From Schinkia azotoformans LMG 9581 (lineage in GTDB: Bacteria > Bacillota > Bacilli > Bacillales > Bacillaceae_J): a DNA stretch of 64,000 nucleotides. The translations under genes and the position numbers were made by a program. Below are positions 31,162 to 39,614 of the stretch, one piece after another. Below the pieces are notes generated by a model, which had not been told where the DNA came from, did not search any database, and saw nothing but the letters and a program-made list of their open reading frames with translations. Within the stretch, counting starts at the first letter, position 1. Every line of letters begins with the position of its first letter. Location of the stretch: NCBI RefSeq assembly GCF_000307855.1, contig NZ_AJLR01000042.1:1-64000 (forward strand), in the 5' to 3' direction.

Positions 31162-31785
31162 TTAATCAATGTTTCGATAAAGTCCAATGACTTTACCAAG
31201 TATCGTAACATTACGCACAATAATTGGGTCCATAGATGAATTTTCCGGCTGCAAGCGAATAAAATCTTTTTCCTTGAAGAAACGTTTAACAGTAGCTTCA
31301 TTTTCTTCCGTCATGGCTACGACGATTTCACCGTTATTAGCAGTATGTTGCTGGCGAACGATGACTAAATCACCGTTAAATATCCCTGCCTCAATCATGC
31401 TTTCCCCTTCGATCACAAGAATAAAAAGATTGCCATCATGGGGAACTAATCTTTCAGGTAGAGGGATATAGTCCTCAATGTTCTCTATCGCCGTAATTGG
31501 AATACCTGCGGTAACTTTTCCGATAATAGGAATATTTACAATTTCACCTTTAGGATTAATATTTGTGTCTTCATTCATTAGTATTTCAATAGCCCTTGGT
31601 TTCGTTGGGTCCCTACGAATATATCCTTTTTTTTCAAGTCTAGCTAAATGGCCGTGAACGGTAGAGCTTGAGGCTAATCCGACTGCTTCACCAATTTCTC
31701 TAACCGAAGGTGGATACCCTTTCTCGCTTACCTGCTGTTTTATAAATTCAAGGATATCTTGTTGTCTTTTCGAGATCTTTGTCAT
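31162..31785 (-). CDS. lexA: SOS repressor LexA
   Basis: A 207-residue repressor. The N-terminal winged HTH ([40 protein letters not shown]) covers about 1-65. The S24 protease domain has the Ala-Gly cleavage site in GKVTAGIP near 92, the catalytic serine in EGESMIEAG near 128 and the lysine in EATVKRFF near 166. Self-cleavage stimulated by RecA relieves repression. Its own promoter carries a LexA box. The usual divergent yneA-yneB genes are missing upstream. Confidence 0.97.
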   Translation of the reverse strand: MTKISKRQQDILEFIKQQVSEKGYPPSVREIGEAVGLASSSTVHGHLARLEKKGYIRRDPTKPRAIEILMNEDTNINPKGEIVNIPIIGKVTAGIPITAIENIEDYIPLPERLVPHDGNLFILVIEGESMIEAGIFNGDLVIVRQQHTANNGEIVVAMTEENEATVKRFFKEKDFIRLQPENSSMDPIIVRNVTILGKVIGLYRNID

Positions 31786-31820
31786 AATTTAACACCTCAT
31801 TCATCCCATATATTAATAGA

Positions 31821-31860
31821 ATTATAACAAACTTGGCAACAAATTACAAACATAAGTTCG
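31821..31860 (-). promoter_or_regulatory. lexA promoter with LexA box
   Basis: On the minus strand: box CGAACTTATGTTTG (31847-31860) overlaps the -35 TTGTAA (31844-31849), then a 17-base spacer and -10 TATAAT (31821-31826). The position implies autorepression. Confidence 0.85.
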
Positions 31861-31952
31861 AAAGTTTTTCGTTTCAATATGGATTTCTGGACATTATGAA
31901 AACATTGTAGTAAAAATAATGAAGAATATTGGAGAAAAAGGAGCAAATTACA

Positions 31953-32195
31953 TTGATTTCTAAGGAGAAACTAAATCGGATCAATCAACTTTCTAAAAAG
32001 TCTAAAACAGAGGGCCTTACCAAGGAAGAAACGATCGAACAGCAAAAGCTGAGAGAAGAATATATAAAGAATTTCCGGAAACAGTTTAAGGATACACTTC
32101 ACAACGTAACCGTTGTTGACGCAAAAGGAAATGATGTAACACCGGAAAAACTACGTGCGAGTAAAAAGCAAAGAAATAATTCAAGACTTCATTAA
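31953..32195 (+). CDS. ynzC: YnzC (DUF896) family protein
   Basis: An 80-residue, highly charged two-helix protein (ISKEKLNRINQLSKKSKTEGL...EQQKLREEYIKNFRKQFKDTL...DPxGNDVTPEKL-like end). The family is of unknown function. In B. subtilis it is the last gene of the LexA-controlled yneA-yneB-ynzC operon; here it is directly next to the lexA regulatory region. The TTG at 31953 with GGAG nine bases upstream gives the family N-terminus; an earlier in-frame TTG at 31929 overlaps that site. Confidence 0.9.
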   Translation: MISKEKLNRINQLSKKSKTEGLTKEETIEQQKLREEYIKNFRKQFKDTLHNVTVVDAKGNDVTPEKLRASKKQRNNSRLH

Positions 32196-32321
32196 TTTTA
32201 GATAAAATATAGCCTATTAACAAAGAATAAAGGTATAATAGTGTTGGAATTTTGTTGAACTATTGGTTTTTGCAGTATATTATGGAAAACGAGTATTAAA
32301 ACGTGGAAGGATGAAAACTCA

Positions 32322-34328
32322 ATGTCATTATCTATCGAACAATTAGCGATCAGTTCGATTCGTACATTATCAATTGATGCAATCGAGAAAGCAAACTCAG
32401 GACACCCTGGTATGCCGATGGGTGCCGCTCCAATGGCCTATAGGCTTTGGACAAAATTTATGAAACATAATCCGGCAAATCCCGAATGGTTTAACCGTGA
32501 CCGTTTTGTATTATCAGCAGGTCATGGCTCAATGTTGCTTTATAGTTTACTACACCTTTGTGGATATGGTCTATCCATTGATGATTTGAAAAATTTCCGT
32601 CAATGGGGATCAAAAACTCCAGGGCATCCTGAGTATGGTCATACAAAAGGTGTTGAAGCAACAACAGGTCCACTTGGACAAGGTGTTGCAACAGCAGTAG
32701 GGATGGCAATGGCTGAAAGACATTTAGCTGCAAAATATAATAAAGAGAACTTTGAGATTATCAATCATTTTACATACAGCATCTGTGGTGATGGCGATTT
32801 AATGGAAGGTGTTTCTGCTGAATCAGCATCACTAGCAGGACATTTAAAGCTTGGTCGTCTAGTTATTTTATATGATTCAAACGATATCTCTTTAGACGGC
32901 GACTTAAACCGTTCTTTCTCTGAAAACGTAATGAAGCGTTATGAAGCCTATGGCTGGCAGGTTTTACGTGTAGAAGACGGAAACAACCTTGATGAAATCG
33001 GGAAGGCGCTTGAAGAAGCACGTGCAGATTTAGATCGTCCAACTTTAATTGAAGTAAGAACGACGATCGGCTACGGTTCTCCTAATAAAGCTGGGAAATC
33101 AGCTTCACACGGTGCGCCACTAGGTCAAGAGGAAGCAAAATTAACAAAAGAATCCTATCAATGGACATTTGAAGAAGATTTCCATGTACCAGAAGAAGTA
33201 TATGATCATTTTAATAAAGAAGTAAAAGAAGCCGGCAGCCAGCATGAAGAAGCATGGAACAAACTATTTGCTGATTATACAAAAAAGTATCCTGAGTTAG
33301 GTCAACAATTACAATTAGCTATCTCTGGAAAACTTCCTGAAGGATGGGATAAAGAACTACCAACTTATGAAGTAGGAAGTAAATCAGCTAGCCGTGATTC
33401 ATCCGGCCAAACGATAAATGCGATTGCAAAGGCTGTACCACAATTTTTTGGTGGTTCTGCAGATTTAGCAAGCTCAAACAAGACAGCTATGAAGGAACAA
33501 GGTGATTTTTCTTCCTCCGATTATAGTGGACGTAATATCTGGTTTGGGGTTCGTGAATTTGCGATGGGTGCAGCATTAAATGGTATGGCATTGCACGGAG
33601 GCGTTAAAGTATTTGGAGGAACATTTTTTGTCTTCTCTGATTATCTGCGTCCAGCCGTTCGTTTAGCAGCGCTTATGGGCTTACCAGTAACCTATGTATT
33701 TACACATGACAGTATTGCTGTTGGGGAAGATGGACCTACACATGAACCAATTGAGCATTTGGCAGCTCTTCGTGCGATGCCAAATCTTTCAACAATCCGT
33801 CCAGCAGATGGCAATGAGACAGTAGCAGCTTGGAAGGTGGCACTTGAAAGCGAAAATAGACCAACAGCGCTTATTTTATCTCGTCAAGGTCTGCCAACTA
33901 TTGAAGGTACAGCTGATCATGCCTATGAAGGTGTTAAAAAAGGAGCTTACGTTATAAGCAAGGCTGGAAAAGAAACAGCTGACGCTCTGATTTTAGCTAC
34001 AGGTTCTGAGGTACAACTAGGCATTGAAGCACAAAAGGTTCTTAAAAATGAGGGTATTGATGTGTCTGTCGTAAGTATGCCGGCATGGGACCGCTTTGAA
34101 GAGCAATCTTCTGAATATAAAGAATCAGTTTTACCAAAGAATGTTAAGAAAAGATTGGCAGTTGAAATGGCTTCTTCATTTGGATGGAATCGTTATATTG
34201 GTGATGAAGGGGACATTATCGCTATTGATAAGTTCGGGGCCTCTGCACCAGGCGAGAAAATAATGGAAGAATACGGATTCACTGTTGAAAATGTAGTAGC
34301 AAAAGTAAAAGCAATGCTTGGAAAATAA
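32322..34328 (+). CDS. tkt: Transketolase
   Basis: A 668-residue thiamine-diphosphate enzyme of the pentose phosphate pathway that transfers two-carbon ketol units. Motifs: [14 protein letters not shown] near 27, the TPP/Mg motif [11 protein letters not shown] near 155, [23 protein letters not shown] near 460. Full length for the family. GGAAGG precedes the ATG. It is a single-gene unit ended by the terminator at 34341. Confidence 0.97.
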   Translation: MSLSIEQLAISSIRTLSIDAIEKANSGHPGMPMGAAPMAYRLWTKFMKHNPANPEWFNRDRFVLSAGHGSMLLYSLLHLCGYGLSIDDLKNFRQWGSKTPGHPEYGHTKGVEATTGPLGQGVATAVGMAMAERHLAAKYNKENFEIINHFTYSICGDGDLMEGVSAESASLAGHLKLGRLVILYDSNDISLDGDLNRSFSENVMKRYEAYGWQVLRVEDGNNLDEIGKALEEARADLDRPTLIEVRTTIGYGSPNKAGKSASHGAPLGQEEAKLTKESYQWTFEEDFHVPEEVYDHFNKEVKEAGSQHEEAWNKLFADYTKKYPELGQQLQLAISGKLPEGWDKELPTYEVGSKSASRDSSGQTINAIAKAVPQFFGGSADLASSNKTAMKEQGDFSSSDYSGRNIWFGVREFAMGAALNGMALHGGVKVFGGTFFVFSDYLRPAVRLAALMGLPVTYVFTHDSIAVGEDGPTHEPIEHLAALRAMPNLSTIRPADGNETVAAWKVALESENRPTALILSRQGLPTIEGTADHAYEGVKKGAYVISKAGKETADALILATGSEVQLGIEAQKVLKNEGIDVSVVSMPAWDRFEEQSSEYKESVLPKNVKKRLAVEMASSFGWNRYIGDEGDIIAIDKFGASAPGEKIMEEYGFTVENVVAKVKAMLGK

Positions 34329-34340
34329 AAATAACATGGG

Positions 34341-34375
34341 AAGGCTGACCCCAATAAAAGAGTCAGCCTTTTCTT
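34341..34375 (+). terminator. tkt terminator
   Basis: AAGGCTGAC / GTCAGCCTT perfect 9-base stem with a T-rich tail. Confidence 0.88.
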
Positions 34376-34398
34376 GTGACTTATGAGTTTCTCTTCTT

Positions 34399-34464
34399 TA
34401 CGACAAAACTAGTGGATTCTTTCAGCAGTAGTTGACAATCATTTCTCTCTACTTCGTCTATACT
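34399..34464 (+). promoter_or_regulatory. Candidate Spo0A-activated promoter of sirA
   Basis: TTGACA (34432-34437) and TATACT (34459-34464) are separated by 21 bases, much longer than a normal sigma-A spacer. A reverse-strand 0A-type box (GATTGTCAAC, 34431-34440) overlaps the -35, and another (TTTTGTCGTA) lies at 34399-34408. This mimics the Spo0A-activated spoIIG promoter, which has a 22-base spacer. sirA is Spo0A-controlled in B. subtilis. Confidence 0.65.
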
Positions 34465-34499
34465 TTGTAATAGAAATGGTAGAGTAGGGGGAATATTGA

Positions 34500-34952
34500 A
34501 TGAGGAACTATTATATCTATCTTCTTAAAGAAGATGTAGCCTACGAATATTTTGGAAAAGAAATCTTAATATTTAATTTATTCCTTGAAAAATTACAAGA
34601 GCAGAGTCCAGCGCATTTACAAATACTGTTAAATCAAATTCGCTATATTACTAATCCGATATCGGTTATTGAAATCAACAGATATATTGAAAAAAATTTA
34701 CCTGTAGAAGCGGTTTATAAACAAAACACAACTGAATTTTTATATCATGCGGCAAATACTAGTAAAAATTATTCTTATGCGAAGCTTGAAATTTTCAATC
34801 GTTATTTAAAATTGTCATCTGAGGGCAGTTATGACGCAGAAACACACTTTTTCGAGGTGCTTCGCAAATATAACTCATGCTTTTTAGCAATGGATTTTGA
34901 GAACCGCCATTTTGGGTGGTTAAACCCGATTAAGCAAGAACGGTACATTTAA
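34500..34952 (+). CDS. sirA: SirA, sporulation inhibitor of replication
   Basis: A 150-residue protein matching SirA (YneE) in length, N-terminus (MRNYYIYLLKEDVAYEYFGKE) and position after tkt. SirA binds domain I of DnaA and blocks new rounds of replication in cells entering sporulation. No membrane segment. AGGGGG precedes the ATG. The promoter region carries Spo0A-type boxes. Confidence 0.92.
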   Translation: MRNYYIYLLKEDVAYEYFGKEILIFNLFLEKLQEQSPAHLQILLNQIRYITNPISVIEINRYIEKNLPVEAVYKQNTTEFLYHAANTSKNYSYAKLEIFNRYLKLSSEGSYDAETHFFEVLRKYNSCFLAMDFENRHFGWLNPIKQERYI

Positions 34953-35040
34953 TAAAGTAAAATTTTGAAAACTATTGTGTATTCGTGGATGTTCTAGTAC
35001 ACTGTAAAAATAGGACAACTATGAGGAGGAAAGATTTTTT

Positions 35041-35253
35041 ATGTGGTATGCAGTTACAGCTATTCTGGCCTTATTAGCAGGTGTTGCGATCGGCTTTTTT
35101 ATTGCCAGAAAATACATGGAAAATTATTTGAAAAATAATCCACCAATTAATGAACAAATGCTAAAGGTTATGATGGCGCAGATGGGCCAGAAGCCTTCTC
35201 AAAAGAAAATAAATCAGATGATGTCACAAATGAACAAGCTTCAAAAGAAATAA
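35041..35253 (+). CDS. yneF: YneF (UPF0154) membrane protein
   Basis: A 70-residue protein with one N-terminal membrane span ([20 protein letters not shown]) and a basic, methionine-rich cytosolic tail ([21 protein letters not shown]). It matches UPF0154/YneF, of unknown function. GAGGAGG precedes the ATG. A terminator follows at 35270. Confidence 0.93.
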   Translation: MWYAVTAILALLAGVAIGFFIARKYMENYLKNNPPINEQMLKVMMAQMGQKPSQKKINQMMSQMNKLQKK

Positions 35254-35269
35254 TAGTGAACGTCTAAAT

Positions 35270-35301
35270 AGGGGCTATCTCGTAAAGAGATGGCTCCTTT
35301 T
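35270..35301 (+). terminator. yneF terminator
   Basis: AGGGGCTATCTC / GAGATGGCTCC stem followed by TTTT. Confidence 0.8.
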
Positions 35302-35375
35302 CGATTTGATAAGGAACTGCTCCAAGTACTATAATGGGGGAGTAGGATTAAATATAAATTAAAGGATGACATTTT

Positions 35376-36446
35376 ATGCAAGTTTCTATACCAACGATTT
35401 CTATAATAGATGCATTGAAAGAGGATGCTATCTTTATCGATGTAAGATCTCCTGGTGAATATGAGGAATTTCATATCCCAAATGCGATCAGTGTCCCCTT
35501 GTTTTCAAATGAGGAAAGAGCACAGGTCGGGACAACTTATAAACAAATAGGCCAAGGGAAAGCCATTGAATTAGGGGTTCAAATCTTTTCAAAAAAGCTG
35601 CCTGAATATTATCAAACATTTAAGAATATAGCGAACAATAATAAACATAAAAATATTATTGTCTATTGTTGGCGTGGTGGGATGAGAAGCGGAACTGTTG
35701 TTTCTTTTCTTGGGACGTTAAAGCTCCCATTAATTCAACTCGTAGGTGGTATCCGCGAGTTTAGGAAGTTAGTTCAAGCTGAGCTTGAATACTTTTCAAC
35801 TATCGAAAAACAATATATCGTTCTCGAAGGGAATACGGGTACACACAAAACAGATATATTAGAAGCTCTCCAGAAAGAAAACTATCCGGTATTAGATTTA
35901 GAAGGTCTTGCTGGCCATCGTGGGTCGACTTTTGGAGGAATTGGCTTACAACCGAAATCACAAAAAGAATTTGAACGTGATTTAGTTTTTCGATTAAGGG
36001 AATTACAGGATTCACCATATTGTATTATTGAGGCTGAAAGCAAACGGGTCGGCAGAATTATCCTTCCTGATTTTATTTTAAAAGGAAAAGATGCGGGAGT
36101 AAGAATTCATATTCATTCACCAATTGAAAGCCGGATCAAAGCTATTTGTGACACATATCAATTTGAAAATTATCACGACGAATTTATTCATGCCATCGAA
36201 ATTCTAAAAAAACGAATGAAACCTAATTTGTATAATCAAATTACGGAAAGTTTTAATAATCGCCAATATGAGTTGTTTGTAAAGCTTATATTAGAAGAAT
36301 ATTATGATCCAAAATATACTTTTGCTGCAGATCAATATGAGACACCTGTTCGTTTTGTACAAATCCAGGGTCTAGAAGACGGCATAGAAATTGTTAAAAC
36401 TGAATTAAATTCAATCGTGAAAGGAATGGGGCTGTTAACAACATAA
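35376..36446 (+). CDS. mnmH: tRNA 2-selenouridine synthase MnmH (SelU/YbbB)
   Basis: A 356-residue enzyme that replaces sulfur by selenium in (mnm5)s2U34 of tRNA, using selenophosphate and a geranylated intermediate. A rhodanese domain (about 1-130) holds the catalytic cysteine at residue 98 in YCWRGGMRS. It is followed by a P-loop domain with EGNTGTHKTD near 155 and the conserved LAGHRGSTFGG. Not part of the B. subtilis 168 neighbourhood as I know it, so probably a lineage-specific insertion. It needs SelD, which is not in this window. Together with the tRNA-Sec gene at 39378 it supports selenium metabolism. Confidence 0.93.
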   Translation: MQVSIPTISIIDALKEDAIFIDVRSPGEYEEFHIPNAISVPLFSNEERAQVGTTYKQIGQGKAIELGVQIFSKKLPEYYQTFKNIANNNKHKNIIVYCWRGGMRSGTVVSFLGTLKLPLIQLVGGIREFRKLVQAELEYFSTIEKQYIVLEGNTGTHKTDILEALQKENYPVLDLEGLAGHRGSTFGGIGLQPKSQKEFERDLVFRLRELQDSPYCIIEAESKRVGRIILPDFILKGKDAGVRIHIHSPIESRIKAICDTYQFENYHDEFIHAIEILKKRMKPNLYNQITESFNNRQYELFVKLILEEYYDPKYTFAADQYETPVRFVQIQGLEDGIEIVKTELNSIVKGMGLLTT

Positions 36447-36751
36447 TGTTGGCAGCCTCTTGACACAAAACTTTTAGATTAAAATGTTATGAATTTCACT
36501 GTAGATTTGGTAGACTAGTATAGACGTAATTTGTAAACTTTATTCAGTAGAAGTCAACCTCTTCCAAAAGTGAGAAGGATGAATTAAATCCAGTATTAAA
36601 TGCAGTGTGGGTTTAAACCCTTACTGAATAAAGTTGAGCCTCCGGCGGATGCCTCAGATTTTCAGAGGTAGTTTTTCGAGCTTGCTCGAAAAACTCTGGG
36701 CACAAATACGCCAAGGCGCATTTGAACTACTTTTTAGGAGTTGTTTAATGA
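36447..36751. other. Intergenic region with repeat element upstream of ccdA
   Basis: No gene is seen. The 305 bases hold a complex inverted-repeat element (36536-36725) and the ccdA ribosome binding site (TTAGGAG). Confidence 0.6.
36536..36725. repeat. Composite palindromic repeat element upstream of ccdA
   Basis: A perfect 14-base inverted repeat, AACTTTATTCAGTA (36536-36549) and TACTGAATAAAGTT (36622-36635), encloses about 70 bases. Immediately after, a second structure has a 12-base perfect stem (AGTTTTTCGAGC / GCTCGAAAAACT), flanked by GGCGGATGCC and an imperfect complement GGGCACAAATACGCC. The second half resembles palindromic intergenic repeats I recall from Bacillus genomes. No coding capacity. 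Confidence 0.7.
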
Positions 36752-37459
36752 ATGGCTGACGTAAACGTTTTTCTAGCGTTTGGAGCAGGATTTTTATCTT
36801 TTATTTCACCTTGTTGTTTACCTTTATATCCTGCATTTTTATCTTACATAACAGGTGTTTCAGTAACTGAATTAAAAGAAGAAAATGCGATGATGCAAAG
36901 ACGGACGATGCTCCATACCATATTCTTCTTAATCGGTTTCTCAAGCATATTTATTATGTTAGGGATGTCAACTTCCTTTATCGGAAAGTTTTTTATGCAA
37001 TACAATGATTTAATTAGACAAATCGGTGCAATTTTAATTGTCTTTTTCGGCTTTGTCATTGTTGGTGTGCTGAAACCCGATTTTTTAATGAAGGATCGTA
37101 AAATAGCCTTTAAAAATCGGCCTACAGGCTTTATTGGATCGATCTTAATCGGAATGGGCTTTGCAGCAGGCTGGACGCCTTGTACAGGACCTATTTTAGC
37201 AGCTGTTATCGCTTTAAGTGTTTCCAATCCTGGATCAGGTATGTTGTATATGATCGCCTACACACTTGGATTTGCAATTCCATTTTTCATTCTGTCATTT
37301 TTTATCGGAAGAATGCAGTGGATTAAGAGAAACAGCGTTAAAATTATACAAATTGGCGGTTATGTCATGATTGTGATGGGGATTTTCCTATTCTTTGACT
37401 GGATGACAAAAATTACGACATATTTAATAGGGATTTTTGGTGGGTTTACTGGATTTTAA
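36752..37459 (+). CDS. ccdA: Cytochrome c-type biogenesis protein CcdA
   Basis: A 235-residue membrane protein with six predicted spans. It carries reducing equivalents from cytoplasmic thioredoxin across the membrane. The redox cysteines are in [14 protein letters not shown] near residue 20 and GWTPCTGPI near 145. In Bacillus it serves cytochrome c maturation and the reduction of spore-envelope thiol-disulfide partners. It begins the ccdA-yneI-ccdC set. Confidence 0.95.
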   Translation: MADVNVFLAFGAGFLSFISPCCLPLYPAFLSYITGVSVTELKEENAMMQRRTMLHTIFFLIGFSSIFIMLGMSTSFIGKFFMQYNDLIRQIGAILIVFFGFVIVGVLKPDFLMKDRKIAFKNRPTGFIGSILIGMGFAAGWTPCTGPILAAVIALSVSNPGSGMLYMIAYTLGFAIPFFILSFFIGRMQWIKRNSVKIIQIGGYVMIVMGIFLFFDWMTKITTYLIGIFGGFTGF

Positions 37460-37552
37460 TTGTGGTAAATAATGAATGAGTATAATATAATGTACTAGTC
37501 TTATTTTTTATAAAGATATTATGTTGCAAAAGTTTTGTAGGGAGATGAAAAA

Positions 37553-37915
37553 ATGGCTAGAATATTAATTGTAGATGATGCGAAATTTATGAGAATGACT
37601 CTTACAAATATTTTGCAAAAAGGGAATCACCAAGTTGTCGGTGAAGCTGACAATGGTCGCATTGGAATTGAGTTATATAAAGAACTTAAGCCAGACATCG
37701 TAACGATGGATATTACTATGCCAGAAATGAATGGTTTAGAAGCTGTTAAACATATTAAATCATTGGATCCAAATTCAATCATCATTATGTGTTCTGCGTT
37801 GGGTCAACAAAAACTTGTTGTAGAAGCGATTGAATCTGGTGCCAAAGATTTTATTGTCAAACCGTTCGATGAAAGCCGAGTTCTTGAGGCAGTATCTAGA
37901 GTATTGGAAAAATAA
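37553..37915 (+). CDS. yneI: CheY-like single-domain response regulator YneI
   Basis: A 120-residue receiver domain with no output domain. The acidic pocket DDAKFMR near 8, phospho-acceptor aspartate in TMDITMPEMNG near 53, Thr/Ser position CSALG near 83 and lysine in VKPFD near 104 are all present. The partner kinase is unknown. GGGAGATG precedes the ATG. Located between ccdA and ccdC, as in B. subtilis. Confidence 0.93.
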   Translation: MARILIVDDAKFMRMTLTNILQKGNHQVVGEADNGRIGIELYKELKPDIVTMDITMPEMNGLEAVKHIKSLDPNSIIIMCSALGQQKLVVEAIESGAKDFIVKPFDESRVLEAVSRVLEK

Positions 37916-37928
37916 AAATAGTTCATAT

Positions 37929-37970
37929 AACCACTTTTAGATCCAGTCTTCGGTCAATAAGTGGTTTTTC
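37929..37970 (+). terminator. Terminator-like hairpin after yneI
   Basis: AACCACTT / AAGTGGTT stem followed by T5. It directly precedes ccdC, so read-through or attenuation is possible. Confidence 0.7.
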
Positions 37971-37987
37971 TATCCTATGGTGATGAA

Positions 37988-38479
37988 ATGAGTGATAATA
38001 GCATGTTAATGGCGGTATCTACAGTTGGCGCTTTAATGATGGCTGTATTTGCATTGTTTGTACGAATGAAGGCTGCCAAAAAGCCAACTAATGTAAAAAA
38101 AATAATCTTGCCACCCGTTTTTATGAGTACAGGATTCCTAATGTTTACTGTCCCTATGTTTCGGGTGACACCAGCCGAAATCCTTGAGGCCTTTTCAGTT
38201 GGTATGCTTTTTTCCTTATTTTTGATTAAAACCTCAAAATTTGAGGTGCGTGATAATCAAATTTATTTGCAAAGATCAAAAGCGTTTATTTTTATTTTAG
38301 TTGGGTTATTGTTGTTGAGGATTATTTTGAAATCCATTCTTGGGCACTATATTTCACTAGGGCAGACAAGCGGAATGTTTTTTATTCTCGCATTTGGCAT
38401 GATCCTGCCATGGAGAGTAGCTATGTTATATTCGTATAAAAAACTTGAAAAAACATTACCAGAAAATAAAAGGTTATAG
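37988..38479 (+). CDS. ccdC: CcdC membrane protein (YneJ)
   Basis: A 163-residue protein with about five hydrophobic segments (e.g. LMAVSTVGALMMAVFALFV, AFIFILVGLLLLRIILKSIL). It matches YneJ/CcdC from the cytochrome c biogenesis cluster, a non-essential protein of undefined activity. The ATG at 37988 (MSDNSMLMAV) is preferred over an upstream in-frame GTG-type start at 37961 that lies in the terminator hairpin. Confidence 0.85.
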   Translation: MSDNSMLMAVSTVGALMMAVFALFVRMKAAKKPTNVKKIILPPVFMSTGFLMFTVPMFRVTPAEILEAFSVGMLFSLFLIKTSKFEVRDNQIYLQRSKAFIFILVGLLLLRIILKSILGHYISLGQTSGMFFILAFGMILPWRVAMLYSYKKLEKTLPENKRL

Positions 38480-38480
38480 A

Positions 38481-38515
38481 AAAAAGAGGTTTACCGCTCG
38501 GTTAACCTCTTTTTT
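38481..38515. terminator. Bidirectional terminator between ccdC and yneK
   Basis: AAAAAGAGGTT / AACCTCTTTTTT stem, A-rich on one side and T-rich on the other, between convergent genes. Confidence 0.88.
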
Positions 38516-38524
38516 GATGAAATG

Positions 38525-38950
38525 TTAAAATAAACTTTCGTATGGCGTAATATCGATTTGTTTTTTTTCTAAAGTTTTTCGTAAAAATTTATGGTCACGC
38601 TTTGGTGTTGCTTGAATATAACCTTTTACGATTAAGCTTTCTGTAATCGCATCGGCTTTTTCCTCTAAAGCGAGTTCTCCTATTTTAGCTGCAATCTTCT
38701 GTCTTGCGACATCCCGGAAAAGTTCAGGAACCGGTTTAACAAGCTCCTCTAGTAATTCTTTCTCTTTATCCGGCCATAGATGCTTTGTTTCTTTAATATA
38801 ATGTTCTTCCCAATCTATAATCGATTTTCCGTCTTCTTTCGGCAGACGTTTTAAGAATTTCCGAAACATAAAAAAGCCGCCAATAAAAAGCATAACGACT
38901 AAAAAGACAGTCCAAAAAAGAATGAGCCACTGTGTCCAATTTGCAAACAT
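38525..38950 (-). CDS. yneK: YneK (DUF2621) family protein
   Basis: A 141-residue protein with one N-terminal membrane span (WLILFWTVFLVVMLFIGGFFMF) and a charged helical cytosolic domain (KELLEELVKPVPELFRDVARQKIAAKIGELALEEKADAITESLI). It matches YneK in order and size; function unknown. AGAGGTGAAAAT precedes the ATG. Confidence 0.87.
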   Translation of the reverse strand: MFANWTQWLILFWTVFLVVMLFIGGFFMFRKFLKRLPKEDGKSIIDWEEHYIKETKHLWPDKEKELLEELVKPVPELFRDVARQKIAAKIGELALEEKADAITESLIVKGYIQATPKRDHKFLRKTLEKKQIDITPYESLF

Positions 38951-39096
38951 ATTTTCACCTCTAATTTATCCGAACTATTGCAATCCTTATTTTATCAGGA
39001 TTTTGGGAATAAAACCAATACTATCTATGATTATGTAAGTGATGAATAAATATTGGCAGAAACAGGGACTCTATAATTGTGAAGGGAGTGATTACC

Positions 39097-39249
39097 ATGA
39101 CGAATAAAAAACGACGTAATAACCCACAAGGTGGGAGCCAAAAAGGAAAACCATACAGTGAGGCAGTGAGTGCAGGTGATAACGTAATGGCTGCTGAAGA
39201 AATGGAGAAAGCTATTAATCCAACAAGAACTAAAATGAGCGATGGTTAA
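39097..39249 (+). CDS. Small hydrophilic protein, 50 residues
   Basis: MTNKKRRNNPQGG... with a basic, Asn/Gly/Gln-rich first half and a less basic second half ending RTKMSDG. A good ribosome binding site (GAAGGGAGTG) precedes the ATG and a strong terminator follows, so it is a real single-gene unit. B. subtilis has small spore proteins (SspP, SspO) in this position after yneK; this sequence starts similarly (MTNK) but I cannot align the rest with confidence. A spore-associated small protein is a guess. Confidence 0.65.
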   Translation: MTNKKRRNNPQGGSQKGKPYSEAVSAGDNVMAAEEMEKAINPTRTKMSDG

Positions 39250-39265
39250 ATAAAAGAGTGGTATA

Positions 39266-39294
39266 AAACGTCGTTATTTGAGCGACGTTTTTTT
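39266..39294 (+). terminator. Terminator of the 50-residue protein gene
   Basis: AAACGTCG / CGACGTTT stem with a T7 tail. Confidence 0.88.
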
Positions 39295-39326
39295 AGTTAT
39301 TTTAAGATAATATAGATGCTATTTCA

Positions 39327-39355
39327 TTGCTTAAATCTATCAAAACTAGTATAAT
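39327..39355 (+). promoter_or_regulatory. Promoter of tRNA-Sec
   Basis: -35 TTGCTT (39327-39332), a 17-base spacer and a perfect -10 TATAAT (39350-39355), placing the start about 16 bases before the mature tRNA. Confidence 0.7.
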
Positions 39356-39377
39356 ACAAAATGTAATATAATTCGAT

Positions 39378-39474
39378 GGGGTCGGATGGGGTACTGGTGT
39401 CCTCCGCGGTCTTCAAAACCGTACGTGACCGCCGTGCGCGGTCAGGTGAGTTCGATTCTCACACGGTCCCGCCA
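39378..39474 (+). tRNA. selC: tRNA-Sec (selenocysteine), anticodon UCA
   Basis: A 97-base tRNA. Acceptor strands GGGGTCGG (39378-39385) and ACGGTCCC (39463-39470) pair in seven of eight positions with two G-U pairs. Anticodon stem GCGGT / ACCGT encloses loop CTTCAAA, with TCA at 39413-39415. The variable arm is long with a perfect 7-base stem (TGACCGC / GCGGTCA). T arm GTGAG-TTCGATT-CTCAC, discriminator G, encoded CCA. Length, long extra arm, G discriminator and the UCA anticodon all match bacterial selenocysteine tRNA; a suppressor serine tRNA is the only alternative and is less likely. It reads recoded UGA with SelB. The integrase lies just downstream. Confidence 0.93.
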
Positions 39475-39480
39475 AACCAA
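39440..39480. other. Probable attL core at the 3' end of tRNA-Sec
   Basis: Tyrosine integrases commonly recombine within tRNA 3' ends and restore the gene. The integrase starts 172 bases beyond the CCA end and reads away from the tRNA, the standard left-end layout. The matching attR is outside the window, so the core cannot be delimited. Confidence 0.5.
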
Positions 39481-39614
39481 GTCTTTTAATGTTTTCATTA
39501 ATTACATAGTGTAAATAAACATACACGGATTCTTTGTTTAAAAATACGTTAGACCGTGTAAGTCCGCAAGTAGTAATCCGTACAGGTTACTAAGGACATG
39601 TTTATTAAAATCAT

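Noticed and set aside
35376-39249. Search for in-frame UGA (Sec) extension of host genes near selC
   Set aside because: The genes here end at family-typical lengths; no continued homology after a TGA stop was seen.
39378-39474. Suppressor or serine tRNA reading of the TCA tRNA
   Set aside because: The G discriminator, long perfect variable stem, 97-base length and acceptor layout fit tRNA-Sec better, and mnmH nearby supports selenium use.
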